Source: Streptomyces griseosporeus
GTDB taxonomy: Bacteria > Actinomycetota > Actinomycetes > Streptomycetales > Streptomycetaceae
Reading direction: 5' to 3'
Assembly: GCF_014656055.1 (NCBI RefSeq)
Contig: NZ_BNBR01000004.1
Location: forward strand, 511,081 to 575,080
DNA length: 64,000 nucleotides
The position numbers and the translations under genes were made by a program. Positions 17,541 to 26,856 of the stretch are shown here, piece by piece. The first letter of the stretch is position 1. Every line of letters starts with the position of its first letter. The notes beneath the pieces are model-generated. The model saw only the letters and a list, made by a program, of their open reading frames with translations, did no database searches and was not told the DNA's origin.

Positions 17541-18986
17541 ATGACCACCTTCGTGGACCGCGTCGAACTGCATGTCGCCGCGGGTAACGGAGGTCACGGC
17601 TGTGCCTCCGTCCACCGTGAGAAGTTCAAGCCGCTCGGCGGCCCGGACGGTGGCAACGGCGGGCGCGGCGGTGACGTCATCCTCACCGTCGACCAGTCCG
17701 TGACCACGCTGCTCGACTACCACCACTCGCCGCACCGCAAGGCCACCAACGGCAAGCCCGGCGAGGGCGGCAACCGCTCCGGCAAGGACGGCCAGGACCT
17801 GGTCCTGCCGGTGCCGGACGGCACGGTCGTGCTCGACAAGGCGGGCAACGTCCTCGCCGACCTGGTCGGCCACGGCACCTCGTACATCGCCGCCCAGGGC
17901 GGCCGGGGCGGCCTCGGCAACGCGGCTCTCGCCTCCGCCCGCCGCAAGGCGCCCGGCTTCGCGCTGCTGGGCGAGCCGGGGGACGTGCAGGACATCGTCC
18001 TGGAGCTGAAGACCGTCGCCGACGTGGCGCTGGTCGGCTACCCGAGCGCGGGCAAGTCCTCCCTCATCTCGGTGCTCTCCGCGGCCCGCCCGAAGATCGC
18101 CGACTACCCGTTCACCACGCTCGTGCCCAACCTGGGCGTGGTCACCAGCGGCTCCACCGTCTACACCGTCGCCGACGTGCCCGGCCTCATCCCGGGCGCC
18201 AGCGAGGGCAGGGGCCTGGGCCTGGAGTTCCTGCGGCACGTGGAGCGCTGCAGCGTCCTCGTGCACGTGCTGGACACGGCCACCCTGGAGTCGGAGCGCG
18301 ACCCGGTCACCGACCTCGACGTCATCGAGGAGGAGCTGCGGCAGTACGGCGGCCTCGACAACCGTCCGCGTATCGTCGTCCTCAACAAGATCGACGTACC
18401 CGACGGGCGGGACCTCGCCGAGATGGTGCGGCCGGACCTGGAGGCGCGCGGCTACCGCGTCTTCGAGGTGTCCGCGGTGGCGCACACCGGCCTGAAGGAG
18501 CTGACGTACGCCCTCGGTGAGCTGGTGGCGAAGGCGCGGGCCGCGAAGCCCAAGGAGGAGGCCACCCGGATCGTCATCCGGCCGAAGGCCGTGGACGACG
18601 CGGGCTTCACCGTTACCCGCGAGGACGTGGGCGGCGAGCCGCTGTTCCGGGTTCGCGGCGAGAAGCCCGAGCGCTGGGTGCGGCAGACCGACTTCAACAA
18701 CGACGAGGCCGTCGGCTATCTCGCCGACCGGCTCAACCGCCTCGGTGTCGAGGACGAGTTGATGAAGGCGGGCGCCCGCTCCGGCGACGGCGTGGCGATC
18801 GGTCCCGAGGAGAACGCGGTCGTCTTCGACTGGGAGCCGTCGGTGACGGCCGGTGCGGAGATGCTGGGCCGTCGCGGTGAGGACCACCGGTTCGAGGCGC
18901 CGCGTCCTGCGGTGCAGCGCCGCCGGGACCGGCAGGCCGAACGGGACGAGCTTGAGCAGGAGTTCGACGGCTTCGAGCCGTTCTGA
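17541..18986 (+). CDS. obg: Obg GTPase (CgtA)
   Basis: 481 residues with the three Obg domains: the glycine-rich OBG fold (about 1-158), a P-loop GTPase domain (G1 G166-YPSAGKS173; G3 DVPGLIPG; G4 NKID), and an OCT domain (about 350-430). A short acidic tail ends in FDGFEPF. Obg is an essential ribosome-associated GTPase; in Streptomyces it is linked to the onset of aerial growth. The ATG follows CTGGAGG with a spacing of about eight. A separate promoter within the 100 bases after rpmA is likely but not clearly readable. Confidence 0.97.
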   Translation: MTTFVDRVELHVAAGNGGHGCASVHREKFKPLGGPDGGNGGRGGDVILTVDQSVTTLLDYHHSPHRKATNGKPGEGGNRSGKDGQDLVLPVPDGTVVLDKAGNVLADLVGHGTSYIAAQGGRGGLGNAALASARRKAPGFALLGEPGDVQDIVLELKTVADVALVGYPSAGKSSLISVLSAARPKIADYPFTTLVPNLGVVTSGSTVYTVADVPGLIPGASEGRGLGLEFLRHVERCSVLVHVLDTATLESERDPVTDLDVIEEELRQYGGLDNRPRIVVLNKIDVPDGRDLAEMVRPDLEARGYRVFEVSAVAHTGLKELTYALGELVAKARAAKPKEEATRIVIRPKAVDDAGFTVTREDVGGEPLFRVRGEKPERWVRQTDFNNDEAVGYLADRLNRLGVEDELMKAGARSGDGVAIGPEENAVVFDWEPSVTAGAEMLGRRGEDHRFEAPRPAVQRRRDRQAERDELEQEFDGFEPF

Positions 18987-19000
18987 CACCCACGCTGACA

Positions 19001-19042
19001 TGAGTGAGGGCCGGCCCCCGACGGGGGACCGGCCCTCACTCA
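19001..19042. terminator. Bidirectional terminator between obg and the glycosyltransferase cluster
   Basis: A perfect 14-bp outer stem (TGAGTGAGGGCCGG with its complement) plus an inner CCCCC/GGGGG stem on a GAC loop. It lies between convergent genes, so it can serve both strands. Confidence 0.85.
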
Positions 19043-19053
19043 CATCCGGGTGC

Positions 19054-20199
19054 TCAGCGCTCCAGGAACGCGAACAGTTCCTCCCAGCGGTCGGTGATCG
19101 CCTGCGGCGAGAAGCGCTGCACGTTCTCCCGGGCCAGGTCGCCCATGCGGTCGCGCAGTTCCGCGTCGTCCATCAACCGGCCGAGCTGGCGGGCCAGTTC
19201 GGTGGTGTTGCCGAGGCGGGCGAGCAGGCCGTCCTCCTCGTCGTTGATGATCTCGCGGACGCCGGGCGCGCAGTCGAACGCCGCGCACGGCACGCCGGTG
19301 GCCATCGCCTCCAGCAGCGCCAGCGGGAATCCCTCACCACGCGAGGACTGCACGAAGACCGACGCGCCGTGCAGGGCGCCCACCACGTCGTCGGTCTGGC
19401 CCATCCACTCCACGGAGCCGTCCAGGCCGAGGCGGGTGCACTGGGCCTTGAGCATGGCCTCGTCGGGGCCGCCGCCGTAGATCCGCAGCCGCCAGCCCGG
19501 GTGCTTCGGCGCGACCTCGGCCCAGGTGTCCAGGAGCATGTCGATGCCCTTCTGGTGGCCGAGGCGGCCGATGCTGGCGACGACCTTCTCCGTCCGCGGG
19601 GACGCGGTCTCGGGCATCATCGGCAGCGGGTTCGGCATGAAGCCGACGTTGTTCAGGCCGCGGCCCACCCACAGGTCGGCGTCCTCCTGCGTGAGCAGCA
19701 GCAGGCGGTCGACGTCCTTGTAGTACTTCTGGACGCGCCCGAAGCGGGAGGAGCCCTTGGAGTACTCGTACGACTCGTGGCTCATGCCGATGACCGGGTG
19801 GCCGGCCGTGTCGGCGACGGCCACCCACTCCATGGCCCACACCTGCGTCACGATGATCATCGCGCCGGGGCGGGCGGCCCGGAAGATCGTCGACAGGCGC
19901 TCGGCCGCGGCCTTCATGCCCTCCTCGCGGGCCGCCTCACGGCGGCGGGCGGCGAGGTTGGCGCGGTCGCGCAGGGAGCGCGGCTGCCAGCGGCCGGGCG
20001 GGCGCTCGTCGTAGAGCGTCACGGTGTCGAACGGCGGGTTCTCGCCCAGGTCCATCGGGACCTCCGGCGGCGCGATGCCCACGATGGTCACCCGGTGCCC
20101 GCGCTCCGCGAAGAGCTCGGCCATCAGGGCCTGCCAGCGAGCAACACCGCCCAGCTCGTTGACCTCGTTGGCCACGAAGATGATGTCGCGCTGTGTCAT
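19054..20199 (-). CDS. GT4-family glycosyltransferase
   Basis: 381 residues with the GT-B fold of family GT4. The N-terminus has the acceptor-domain pattern IIFVANEVNELGGVARW, and the donor domain includes VASIGRLGHQKGIDMLL and the EX7E signature in RGEGFPLALLEA. It should transfer a sugar from a nucleotide sugar to a wall glycopolymer or lipid-linked intermediate. The ATG overlaps the stop of the next upstream gene on this strand (ATGA), so it is translationally coupled as the last of three genes. In S. coelicolor the equivalent locus has been linked to polydiglycosylphosphate synthesis and spore-wall integrity. Confidence 0.9.
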   Translation of the reverse strand: MTQRDIIFVANEVNELGGVARWQALMAELFAERGHRVTIVGIAPPEVPMDLGENPPFDTVTLYDERPPGRWQPRSLRDRANLAARRREAAREEGMKAAAERLSTIFRAARPGAMIIVTQVWAMEWVAVADTAGHPVIGMSHESYEYSKGSSRFGRVQKYYKDVDRLLLLTQEDADLWVGRGLNNVGFMPNPLPMMPETASPRTEKVVASIGRLGHQKGIDMLLDTWAEVAPKHPGWRLRIYGGGPDEAMLKAQCTRLGLDGSVEWMGQTDDVVGALHGASVFVQSSRGEGFPLALLEAMATGVPCAAFDCAPGVREIINDEEDGLLARLGNTTELARQLGRLMDDAELRDRMGDLARENVQRFSPQAITDRWEELFAFLER

Positions 20200-23072
20200 C
20201 GGGCTTCTCCCTGGTCGCCGAAGAAGCGGTCGACGATCCGGGCGGCGGCATCGCCCCGGTCGTACTCACCGTACTGGGTCATGAATTCCTTGAGCCGCCC
20301 CTCGTGACCGGTCGCGAGGGCGTTGAGGTCCGACAGGGCCTCGAACAGCTCCTCCGCCGTGTCGACGACCGGGCCCGGCGCCTGCTCGCGCAGGTCGAAG
20401 TAGGTGCCGCGGCTGTTGTTGACGTAGTCGTCCCAGTCGTAGGTGAAGAACACCATCGGACGCTGCAGGAGCGAGTAGTCGAACATCACCGACGAGTAGT
20501 CCGTGATCATCACGTCCGACAGCAGCAGCACCGGGGTGATGTCGGGCTCGTTGCTGACGTTGACGACCCGGCCGGCCACCGACGGCGGCAGGGTGACGCT
20601 GTTGAGGTAGTGGGTGCGGATCAACAGCGTGAACCGGTCGCCGAAGCGCTCCGCGAACTCCTCCACGTCGAAGGGGAACTCGAAGTTGCGCACGCCACCG
20701 CCGGTCTTCGCGCGGAACGTCGGCGCGTACAGCACCACCGGCTTGTCGCGGCGGATGCCGAGCCGCTCGGCCAGCTCCTCGGCCGCCGGGTCGAGCGTCG
20801 CCGACTCACGCGCCCGCACCAGGGCGTCGTTGCGCGGGTAGCCGGTGCGCAGCAGCTTCTCCTCGGGCAGGCGGTAGGCCCGCGCGAGGGTCTTCTCGTC
20901 GTGCTCGCCGCGCACCACGAAGTGGTCGAAGCGGTCGATGGCCTTCTGGTAGGCCTGCTGCTCGTGCTCGGGCATGACCCGGTAGAACGGCTCGTCGAAG
21001 CCCATGCGCTTGAGCGCGGACCCGTGCCAGGTCTGGATGTACGTCGTCTCCGGACGCTTGGCGAGCTTCAGCGGGAAGCCCTGGTTGTCGACCCAGAACT
21101 CGGCCTGTGCCAGCGCCCTGAGGTACGGCCACGACCAGCGGCGCACCAGCTCGACGTCCTTGGGGAAGCCGGTCGGCTTCGCCCCGGCGTACGACCAGAT
21201 CGCCTTGACCGGGATGCCCCGGCGCTTGATCTCCTCGTAGATCGCGCGCGGGCTGTCGCTGTACTGCTTGCCGAGGTGGCTCTCGAAGACCACCGTGCCC
21301 TTGCGGACCGGCAGCAGCTTGATCATCCGGTGGTAGGCGTCGATCTTCGTCGGGCCGGAGTTGAGGTCCTTGCGGACCGCGACTGCCTTGCGCAGCATCT
21401 TCTTCGCCGCCTCGGCGGGCGCGCTGTGCATGTTGTTCTGCACGAGCGCCGAGGTGCGCTGGGCCAGCTTGCCGTGCTGGGTGAGCCGGAAGGCGAGGTG
21501 GCCGTTGGCGGTGGCGTGCGGCTGGATGCGGTCGGCCATCATGCGGCCGAGCCGCGGCCGGATGCGGATCTCGCCGGCGCCCTCCAGGTCGGTCTGCCCG
21601 ACGGTGAGCTTGCTGATGGTGGTCTCGCCGTCGACCTTCAGGTGCAGACGGACGTCCCACACGTCGTCGATGATGCCGACGGGACGCAGCTTCTGCGCCA
21701 GCGGGGCGACCGTCTCCCAGGTGATGGACTCGCCCTCGTGCCGGATCACCCGCACGGGGAAGCGGAACGACTGCAGGCTCTTGCGGCGGGCCCGGAACTC
21801 CAGCTCGCCCTCCAGCCGGGCGTCCGGCGCGACCACCCCGAGCGGGTTGACCAGCGCGCCCGCGAGGGCGACACCGGCCGGGTTCTCCGCGTACCGGGTG
21901 ACCGCGTTGCGCAGGCTGAGCTTGTGCACCGGGCGGTCGTGGTAGCCGAGGTCGGTGACGTCGAGCACGGCGCGGCCCAGCGGGTCGTCCAGGTGCTGCT
22001 CGCACCAGAAGATCCGGCCGTCCTTCTGCACCAGCGGGCTGGAGACCTTGTGCTTGTTGGTGAGCGTGTCGATCGCCGGCATCAGGTGCTCCCAGTCCTC
22101 CCGCAGGAGGAGGTAGGCGCACAGCCGGTGGATCGGGGTCAGCTCCTCGTAGGCCTCCTCCGGGAAGTCCGCGATGTAGCCGCGGGCCATCTCGGCGAAG
22201 CGGTGCCGGTAGTCGTCGTCGAGGAACGGCAGGTCACGCAGGTACAGCACGAGGTCGTGCTTGAGGAACTTGCGGTCCTTGTGCAGCTTGAGGGCGTCGT
22301 GGCCCTCCGCGGCGAGGATCCGGTCGATCCGGCGGTGGATCTCCAGCCGGTCGGCGAAGTTGCGGATCTCGTTGCGCCGGTTGCTGATCGACTTCTCGGC
22401 GGCCTTCTCCACCACGTTCCAGTGGTAGACCGTGTTCGGGATCAGCGTGATCTTCGACGCGGCCAGGTAGGCCTGCGCGGAGAACAGCAGGTCCTCGTAG
22501 TGGATGCCGCGCGGGAACGTCAGGTTGTTCTCGAGCAGGAACTCACGGCGGTAGCACTTGTTGGTCGACAGGGTGTCGAAGACCATCAGGTCGGGGATCT
22601 CCGCCACCGAGTCGAAGGTGCGGGTCTCCTTGTACAGCCAGTGGTACCACTTCTGGGTCTTGCCGGTCCGGCTGTCGATGTGGACGCGGACGCACAGGCC
22701 GGACACCAGGTCGGCGCCGGTGCGCTCGGCCGCCTCCAGCATGTTGCGGCAGGCGTTGGGCTCCAGCGTGTCGTCGCTGTCGAGGAACATCACGTACCGG
22801 CCGCGGGCGACCTGGATGCCCTGGTTGCGGGGTTCGCCGCAGCCGCCGCTGTTCTCCGGCAGCTGGATCGCCCGTACCCGGTCCGAGGCGGCGGCCAGCC
22901 GCTGTGCGACGTCGAAGGAGCCGTCGGTGGAGTGGTCGTCGGCGACGATGACCTCGACGTTGTGAAGAGTCTGGTCGAGGACCGACTGCACCGCCGTCGG
23001 AAGACGTTCGGCGTCGTTGTAGACGATGACGACGACGCTGATGTCGGGCGTACTGTCGTGGTGCTGGGACAC
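20196..23072 (-). CDS. Bifunctional GT2 glycosyltransferase / CDP-glycerol glycerophosphotransferase-like protein
   Basis: 958 residues. Residues about 10-230 are a GT2 (GT-A) glycosyltransferase with the metal-binding motif D98-S-D-D101. A long middle region (about 230-580) has no recognised domain. Residues about 590-945 match the TagF/TagB family (Glyphos_transf): FESHLGKQYSDSP, TWHG near residue 680, and ITDYSSVMFD near 856. The fusion suggests both the sugar transfer and the phosphodiester transfer needed to build a teichoic-acid-like polymer. A second, shorter paralogue precedes it on the same strand with 18 bases between. Exact polymer chemistry cannot be read from sequence. Confidence 0.9.
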   Translation of the reverse strand: MSQHHDSTPDISVVVIVYNDAERLPTAVQSVLDQTLHNVEVIVADDHSTDGSFDVAQRLAAASDRVRAIQLPENSGGCGEPRNQGIQVARGRYVMFLDSDDTLEPNACRNMLEAAERTGADLVSGLCVRVHIDSRTGKTQKWYHWLYKETRTFDSVAEIPDLMVFDTLSTNKCYRREFLLENNLTFPRGIHYEDLLFSAQAYLAASKITLIPNTVYHWNVVEKAAEKSISNRRNEIRNFADRLEIHRRIDRILAAEGHDALKLHKDRKFLKHDLVLYLRDLPFLDDDYRHRFAEMARGYIADFPEEAYEELTPIHRLCAYLLLREDWEHLMPAIDTLTNKHKVSSPLVQKDGRIFWCEQHLDDPLGRAVLDVTDLGYHDRPVHKLSLRNAVTRYAENPAGVALAGALVNPLGVVAPDARLEGELEFRARRKSLQSFRFPVRVIRHEGESITWETVAPLAQKLRPVGIIDDVWDVRLHLKVDGETTISKLTVGQTDLEGAGEIRIRPRLGRMMADRIQPHATANGHLAFRLTQHGKLAQRTSALVQNNMHSAPAEAAKKMLRKAVAVRKDLNSGPTKIDAYHRMIKLLPVRKGTVVFESHLGKQYSDSPRAIYEEIKRRGIPVKAIWSYAGAKPTGFPKDVELVRRWSWPYLRALAQAEFWVDNQGFPLKLAKRPETTYIQTWHGSALKRMGFDEPFYRVMPEHEQQAYQKAIDRFDHFVVRGEHDEKTLARAYRLPEEKLLRTGYPRNDALVRARESATLDPAAEELAERLGIRRDKPVVLYAPTFRAKTGGGVRNFEFPFDVEEFAERFGDRFTLLIRTHYLNSVTLPPSVAGRVVNVSNEPDITPVLLLSDVMITDYSSVMFDYSLLQRPMVFFTYDWDDYVNNSRGTYFDLREQAPGPVVDTAEELFEALSDLNALATGHEGRLKEFMTQYGEYDRGDAAARIVDRFFGDQGEAR

Positions 23073-23090
23073 TGCAGCGGCTACCTCTGG

Positions 23091-25337
23091 TCAGTGGACG
23101 GTTATCGGGTCGGGCGCGGCCGGTATCGGCCCCGGGGGAGGTGCGGGGGTCCGCTCCTCCAGCGGTATGACGGGAGGCAGGTCCTCGGGGCTTTCTCCGA
23201 GGAAGACGCGCCGGACCACCCTCTCGGCTGCGTGTCCGTCGTCGAAATCACAGAAACGCTTCCTGAAGGCGGCCCGTGCCGCGGCGGCCTTGTCGTCGCG
23301 CCACGCCCCGGAGCCGAGCAGGCCGATCAGCTCGTCCTGCGTCGTGGCGACGGCACCCGGCGCCTCCTTCAGGATGTCGAAGTACGTGCCGCGCACGACC
23401 GAGTAGGTCTCCCAGTCGTCCGCGAAGATCACGATCGGGCGGTCGAGGTTGGCGTAGTCGAACATCGCGGAGGAGTAGTCCGTGATGAGACCGTCCGCGG
23501 CGAGATACAGCTGTTCGACCTCCGGGTGCCCGGAGACGTCGACGATCCGGCCGGCGGACTGCATGTCCGCGAGGCGCGGGGAGCTCTTGTAGAAGTAGTG
23601 GCCACGCACCAGCAGCGTCACGTCCGGACCGAGCCGCTCGGCGACCTTCGCCAGGTCCAGGCGCGGCACGAAGCTGTGCTGGTACTCGCGGTGCGTCGGC
23701 AGGTAGAGGAAGGCCGTGGTGCCCTCGGCCAGACCGAGGTCGGCACGGGCGCGGCGGACGTCCTCGGCGGTCGCCCGCAGCAGGATGTCGTTGCGCGGGT
23801 AGCCCGTCTCCAGGCTGGTGTACGCACACGGGTACACCCGCTCCCAGACGGCGGTGGAGAACCGGTTGGAGCTGATGCTGTAGTCCCAGCGGTCGCAGCG
23901 GCGCAGCAGCTTGTCGAAGTCCATGTCGGTGGAGGCCGGGTACTTCTGCTGGTCCAGGCCCATCGACTTCAGCGGCGTGCCGTGGTGCGTCTGCACATGG
24001 ATCTGGCCCTCGCGCTTGACCACCGCGTCGGCCCAGTTCACGTTGTTGACGAGGTACTTGGCGCGGGCGAGCGCCGCCCAGTACTCGCGCGAGCCCACCG
24101 TCACGTAGTCCACGCCGGCCGGGACCTTGTCCACCGCGTCCGCGCGCACCGCCCACACCCGGCGGATGTGCGGGGCGAGCCGGCCCACCTCGGCGGCGAT
24201 GGCCGCCGGGTTGCAGGTGACGCTGCGGTTCCAGTAGGCCGCGAACAGGGCGAGGTTGTCGTCCAGGGGCAGCCGCAGCTGGGAGTGGTAGAAGACGCCG
24301 AGCGCGCCGCGCCGGGAGCGGCTGATCGCGGCGGCGGCGCGGGTGCGGACCTTGCGGCGGACCGCGTTGGCGCGCAGCGCGCTGGACATCGCCATGTACG
24401 AACCCCGGTGCAGCAGCGCGTACTTGTGGCCCCACGGGCCGGCGGGCCGCTGGAAGTCCCCGGACAGCCGCTTGCGGTAGTCGGCAGAGGCCCGTTCGTA
24501 GAACTCGGCGCGCGCGGAGGCCGGCAGGCGGTCGGGGCGCTCCAGCAGGGTCAGGTAGTGGTTGGCCATCTTGCGGAACAACGGCTCGTGCCACTGGGCG
24601 AATTCGGGGTGTTCGTCCACGAACGCGAAGACACGGTCGTACTGCTCGAAGATGTCGAAGTGCTTGCGGCTGGTGGTCCGGAGGATGTTGCCGCCCTCCC
24701 GCCGCTGGCGGTAGTGCACGACCACCCGGTCGAGCACGGCGATGCGCTCGGCGCTGATCAGCGTGGAGAACGTCCAGGGGGCGTCCTCGTAGTAGCCGGG
24801 CGGGAAGGTGAAGCCCCAGCGCTCGACGAACTCGCGGCGGTAGGCCTTGTTCCAGACGATCTGCAGCAGCTCCAGCAGCCGCGGGCGGTCGGCCAGCCGG
24901 AAGACGTCCGGGCCCTCCTGCTTGAGCAGCTCGGCGCGGTTGTTGGGCTGGACGCGGCCGTCCCAGTAGGTGCGCGCGTAGTCGTAGACGAGGACGTCGG
25001 GGTCCCCGGTGGCCTCCAGGCGGGCCGCGATCGCCGACAGCGCCCCCTCGCTCAGCGTGTCGTCGCTGTCGAGGAACAGGACGTAGTCCCCGCGTGCCTG
25101 TTCCAGACCCGCGTTGCGCGCCGGGCCCAGCCCCACGTTCTCCGTGAGGTGGATCACACGAACGCGGGAGTCCCTGCGTGCGTACTCGTCGAAGATGGCC
25201 CCGGAGCCGTCCGGCGAGCAGTCGTTCACCCCGATCAGCTCGAAGTCCGAGAAGTCCTGCCCGAGGACGGAGTCAAGACACTCGGCGAGGTAGCCCTGCA
25301 CCTTGTACGCAGGGACGATGAGGGAGAGTCGAGGCAT
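23091..25337 (-). CDS. Second GT2 / glycerophosphotransferase-like fusion protein
   Basis: 748 residues with the same two-part design as its neighbour but a shorter linker. The GT2 domain starts LSLIVPAYKV and carries D90-S-D-D93. The C-terminal TagF-like domain has QTHHGTPLKSMG near residue 449 and ITDYSSAMFD near 620. It is the first gene of a three-gene operon on the minus strand; the ATG is preceded by CAGG eight bases upstream. Paired GT2-TagF fusions next to a GT4 enzyme point to a repeating-unit wall polymer in which sugars and phosphate links alternate (inference from family knowledge). Confidence 0.9.
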   Translation of the reverse strand: MPRLSLIVPAYKVQGYLAECLDSVLGQDFSDFELIGVNDCSPDGSGAIFDEYARRDSRVRVIHLTENVGLGPARNAGLEQARGDYVLFLDSDDTLSEGALSAIAARLEATGDPDVLVYDYARTYWDGRVQPNNRAELLKQEGPDVFRLADRPRLLELLQIVWNKAYRREFVERWGFTFPPGYYEDAPWTFSTLISAERIAVLDRVVVHYRQRREGGNILRTTSRKHFDIFEQYDRVFAFVDEHPEFAQWHEPLFRKMANHYLTLLERPDRLPASARAEFYERASADYRKRLSGDFQRPAGPWGHKYALLHRGSYMAMSSALRANAVRRKVRTRAAAAISRSRRGALGVFYHSQLRLPLDDNLALFAAYWNRSVTCNPAAIAAEVGRLAPHIRRVWAVRADAVDKVPAGVDYVTVGSREYWAALARAKYLVNNVNWADAVVKREGQIHVQTHHGTPLKSMGLDQQKYPASTDMDFDKLLRRCDRWDYSISSNRFSTAVWERVYPCAYTSLETGYPRNDILLRATAEDVRRARADLGLAEGTTAFLYLPTHREYQHSFVPRLDLAKVAERLGPDVTLLVRGHYFYKSSPRLADMQSAGRIVDVSGHPEVEQLYLAADGLITDYSSAMFDYANLDRPIVIFADDWETYSVVRGTYFDILKEAPGAVATTQDELIGLLGSGAWRDDKAAAARAAFRKRFCDFDDGHAAERVVRRVFLGESPEDLPPVIPLEERTPAPPPGPIPAAPDPITVH

Positions 25338-25641
25338 CCTTACAACCTGTTCCGGGGGCTGGCCACGGGAGCGCGTGCGGGGTCACGGTCGCCCGCCGGC
25401 GGCCTGAGGGGGGCGCCGCAGTCCTCAGCGTAAAGGATTCACGTGGTGTTTCCGTGGGCGAGGTGGCGGGCCGGCCCGACGGCCGTGCGACAGTGCGGTT
25501 CCCCTTGTGAACGCGCGGTTCCTGTTCCGGGACACGGAATTCCTGGCGCATTGTTGCTTTATGTTCGTATCGCCCGATTCGATTTTCGCGCGGTGAGCGA
25601 CGAGTCTGCATGCGTCGACCCCTCACAAAGGAGGCAACAGG
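25338..25641. other. Divergent intergenic region between the transferase operon and galE
   Basis: No gene is seen. The stretch 25550-25600 is clearly richer in A/T than its surroundings (ttgttgctttatgttcg), as expected for promoters of the two divergent units, but no -35/-10 pair with standard spacing stands out. The galE end carries a near-perfect anti-16S site, AAAGGAGG, about seven bases before the ATG. Confidence 0.55.
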
Positions 25642-26613
25642 ATGAGCTGGCTGGTCACGGGCGGGGCCGGATACATCGGCGCGCATGTGGTGCGCGCCAT
25701 GGTCGAGGGCGGTCAGTCCGTCGTCGTCTACGACGACCTGTCGACCGGCAGCGCCGACCGCGTGCCCTCCGGTGTGCCGCTGGTCGTCGGCAGCGTGCTG
25801 GACGCGGAGCCGCTGGAGCGGGCGATCCGTGACCACGGTGTCACCGGGGTCGTGCACATCGCGGCCAAGAAGCAGGTGGGGGAGTCGGTGGAGCGGCCGC
25901 TCCACTACTACCGGGAGAACGTCACCGGCCTGCAGACCCTGCTGGAGGTCATGGCCGCCACCGGGGTCGACCGGCTCGTCTTCTCCTCCTCCGCCGCCGT
26001 CTACGGCATGCCCGACGTGGACCTCGTCACGGAGGAGACCCCCTGTCTCCCGATGAGCCCCTACGGCGAGACCAAGCTGGTCGGCGAGTGGCTGATCAAC
26101 GCCGCCGCCCGGGCCCACGGCCTGCGCGCCGCCTCCCTGCGCTACTTCAACGTCGCCGGCGCGGCCGCCCCCGAGCTCGCCGACACCGGCGTCTTCAACC
26201 TCGTGCCCATGGTCTTCGAGCGGCTGGAGGCCGGCGAGGCGCCACGCATCTTCGGCGACGACTACGCCACCCCCGACGGCACCTGCGTCCGTGACTACAT
26301 CCACGTCCAGGACATCGCCTCCGCGCACCTCGCGGCGGCCGTCCGCCTGACCGACGCCGAGCCCGGCACCGCGCTGACCCTCAACGTCGGCCGGGGCGAG
26401 GGCAGCTCGGTCCGCGAGATGGTCGACCGCATCCTCAAGGTCACCGGCCGCGAGGACCTCGCCCCGGCCGTCACCGACCGCCGTCCCGGCGACCCGGCCC
26501 GCGTCGTCGCCTCCGCGGACCGCATCCGCGAGGAACTGGGCTGGTCGGCCCGGTACGACCTGGACGCGATGATCGACTCCGCCTGGCAGGGGTGGCGGCT
26601 GCGGCACGGCTGA
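25642..26613 (+). CDS. galE: UDP-glucose 4-epimerase
   Basis: 323-residue extended short-chain dehydrogenase. The NAD-binding motif GGAGYIG is at the N-terminus, SSSAAVYG supplies the catalytic Ser region, and Y141-GET-K145 is the YxxxK pair; the C-terminal ARVVAS-ADRIREELGW segment is typical. It interconverts UDP-glucose and UDP-galactose, or a related pair such as the N-acetyl forms. An AAAGGAGG ribosome site predicts strong translation. It is divergent from the three transferase genes and may supply their sugar donor. A degenerate 34-bp tandem repeat begins in its stop codon. Confidence 0.92.
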   Translation: MSWLVTGGAGYIGAHVVRAMVEGGQSVVVYDDLSTGSADRVPSGVPLVVGSVLDAEPLERAIRDHGVTGVVHIAAKKQVGESVERPLHYYRENVTGLQTLLEVMAATGVDRLVFSSSAAVYGMPDVDLVTEETPCLPMSPYGETKLVGEWLINAAARAHGLRAASLRYFNVAGAAAPELADTGVFNLVPMVFERLEAGEAPRIFGDDYATPDGTCVRDYIHVQDIASAHLAAAVRLTDAEPGTALTLNVGRGEGSSVREMVDRILKVTGREDLAPAVTDRRPGDPARVVASADRIREELGWSARYDLDAMIDSAWQGWRLRHG

Positions 26614-26728
26614 GTGCCGCGCGGGGCTGTGGTCCGCGTACATCCGAGTGCCGCGCGGGGCTGTGGTCCGCGTACATCCGAGTGCCGGGCAGGGCTGTGA
26701 TCCGCGTACGCCTGTGATCCGCGTCGCC
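26612..26728 (+). repeat. 34-bp tandem repeat after galE
   Basis: Two identical 34-bp units (26612-26645 and 26646-26679) are followed by a diverged 33-bp unit (26680-26712) and a partial fourth (26713-26728). Each unit starts gagtgccg and contains ctgtggtccgcgtac. The array begins within the galE TGA stop codon. No gene runs through it; its role is unknown. Confidence 0.9.
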
Positions 26729-26735
26729 TGACGAG

Positions 26736-26761
26736 GGGCCGCTCCGCTCGCCGAGCGGCCC
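26736..26761 (+). terminator. Probable galE terminator
   Basis: A perfect 9-bp stem (GGGCCGCTC/GAGCGGCCC) with an eight-base loop directly after the tandem repeat and about 95 bases before proB. It is the best candidate for the end of the galE transcript. Confidence 0.6.
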
Positions 26762-26856
26762 GCCGTCCGCCGATCGGACCGTTCGGCGTGGGGTGGGTGT
26801 CTTCGCGTAGATTTCGGGGCAGGGCAGCCGGACCGGAGTGAGGGGACACGACCAAG

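Noticed and set aside
20193..25433. A 1746-codon open frame antisense to the two transferase genes
   Set aside because: Sense frames carry clear GT2 and TagF motifs; the antisense product has no recognisable fold.
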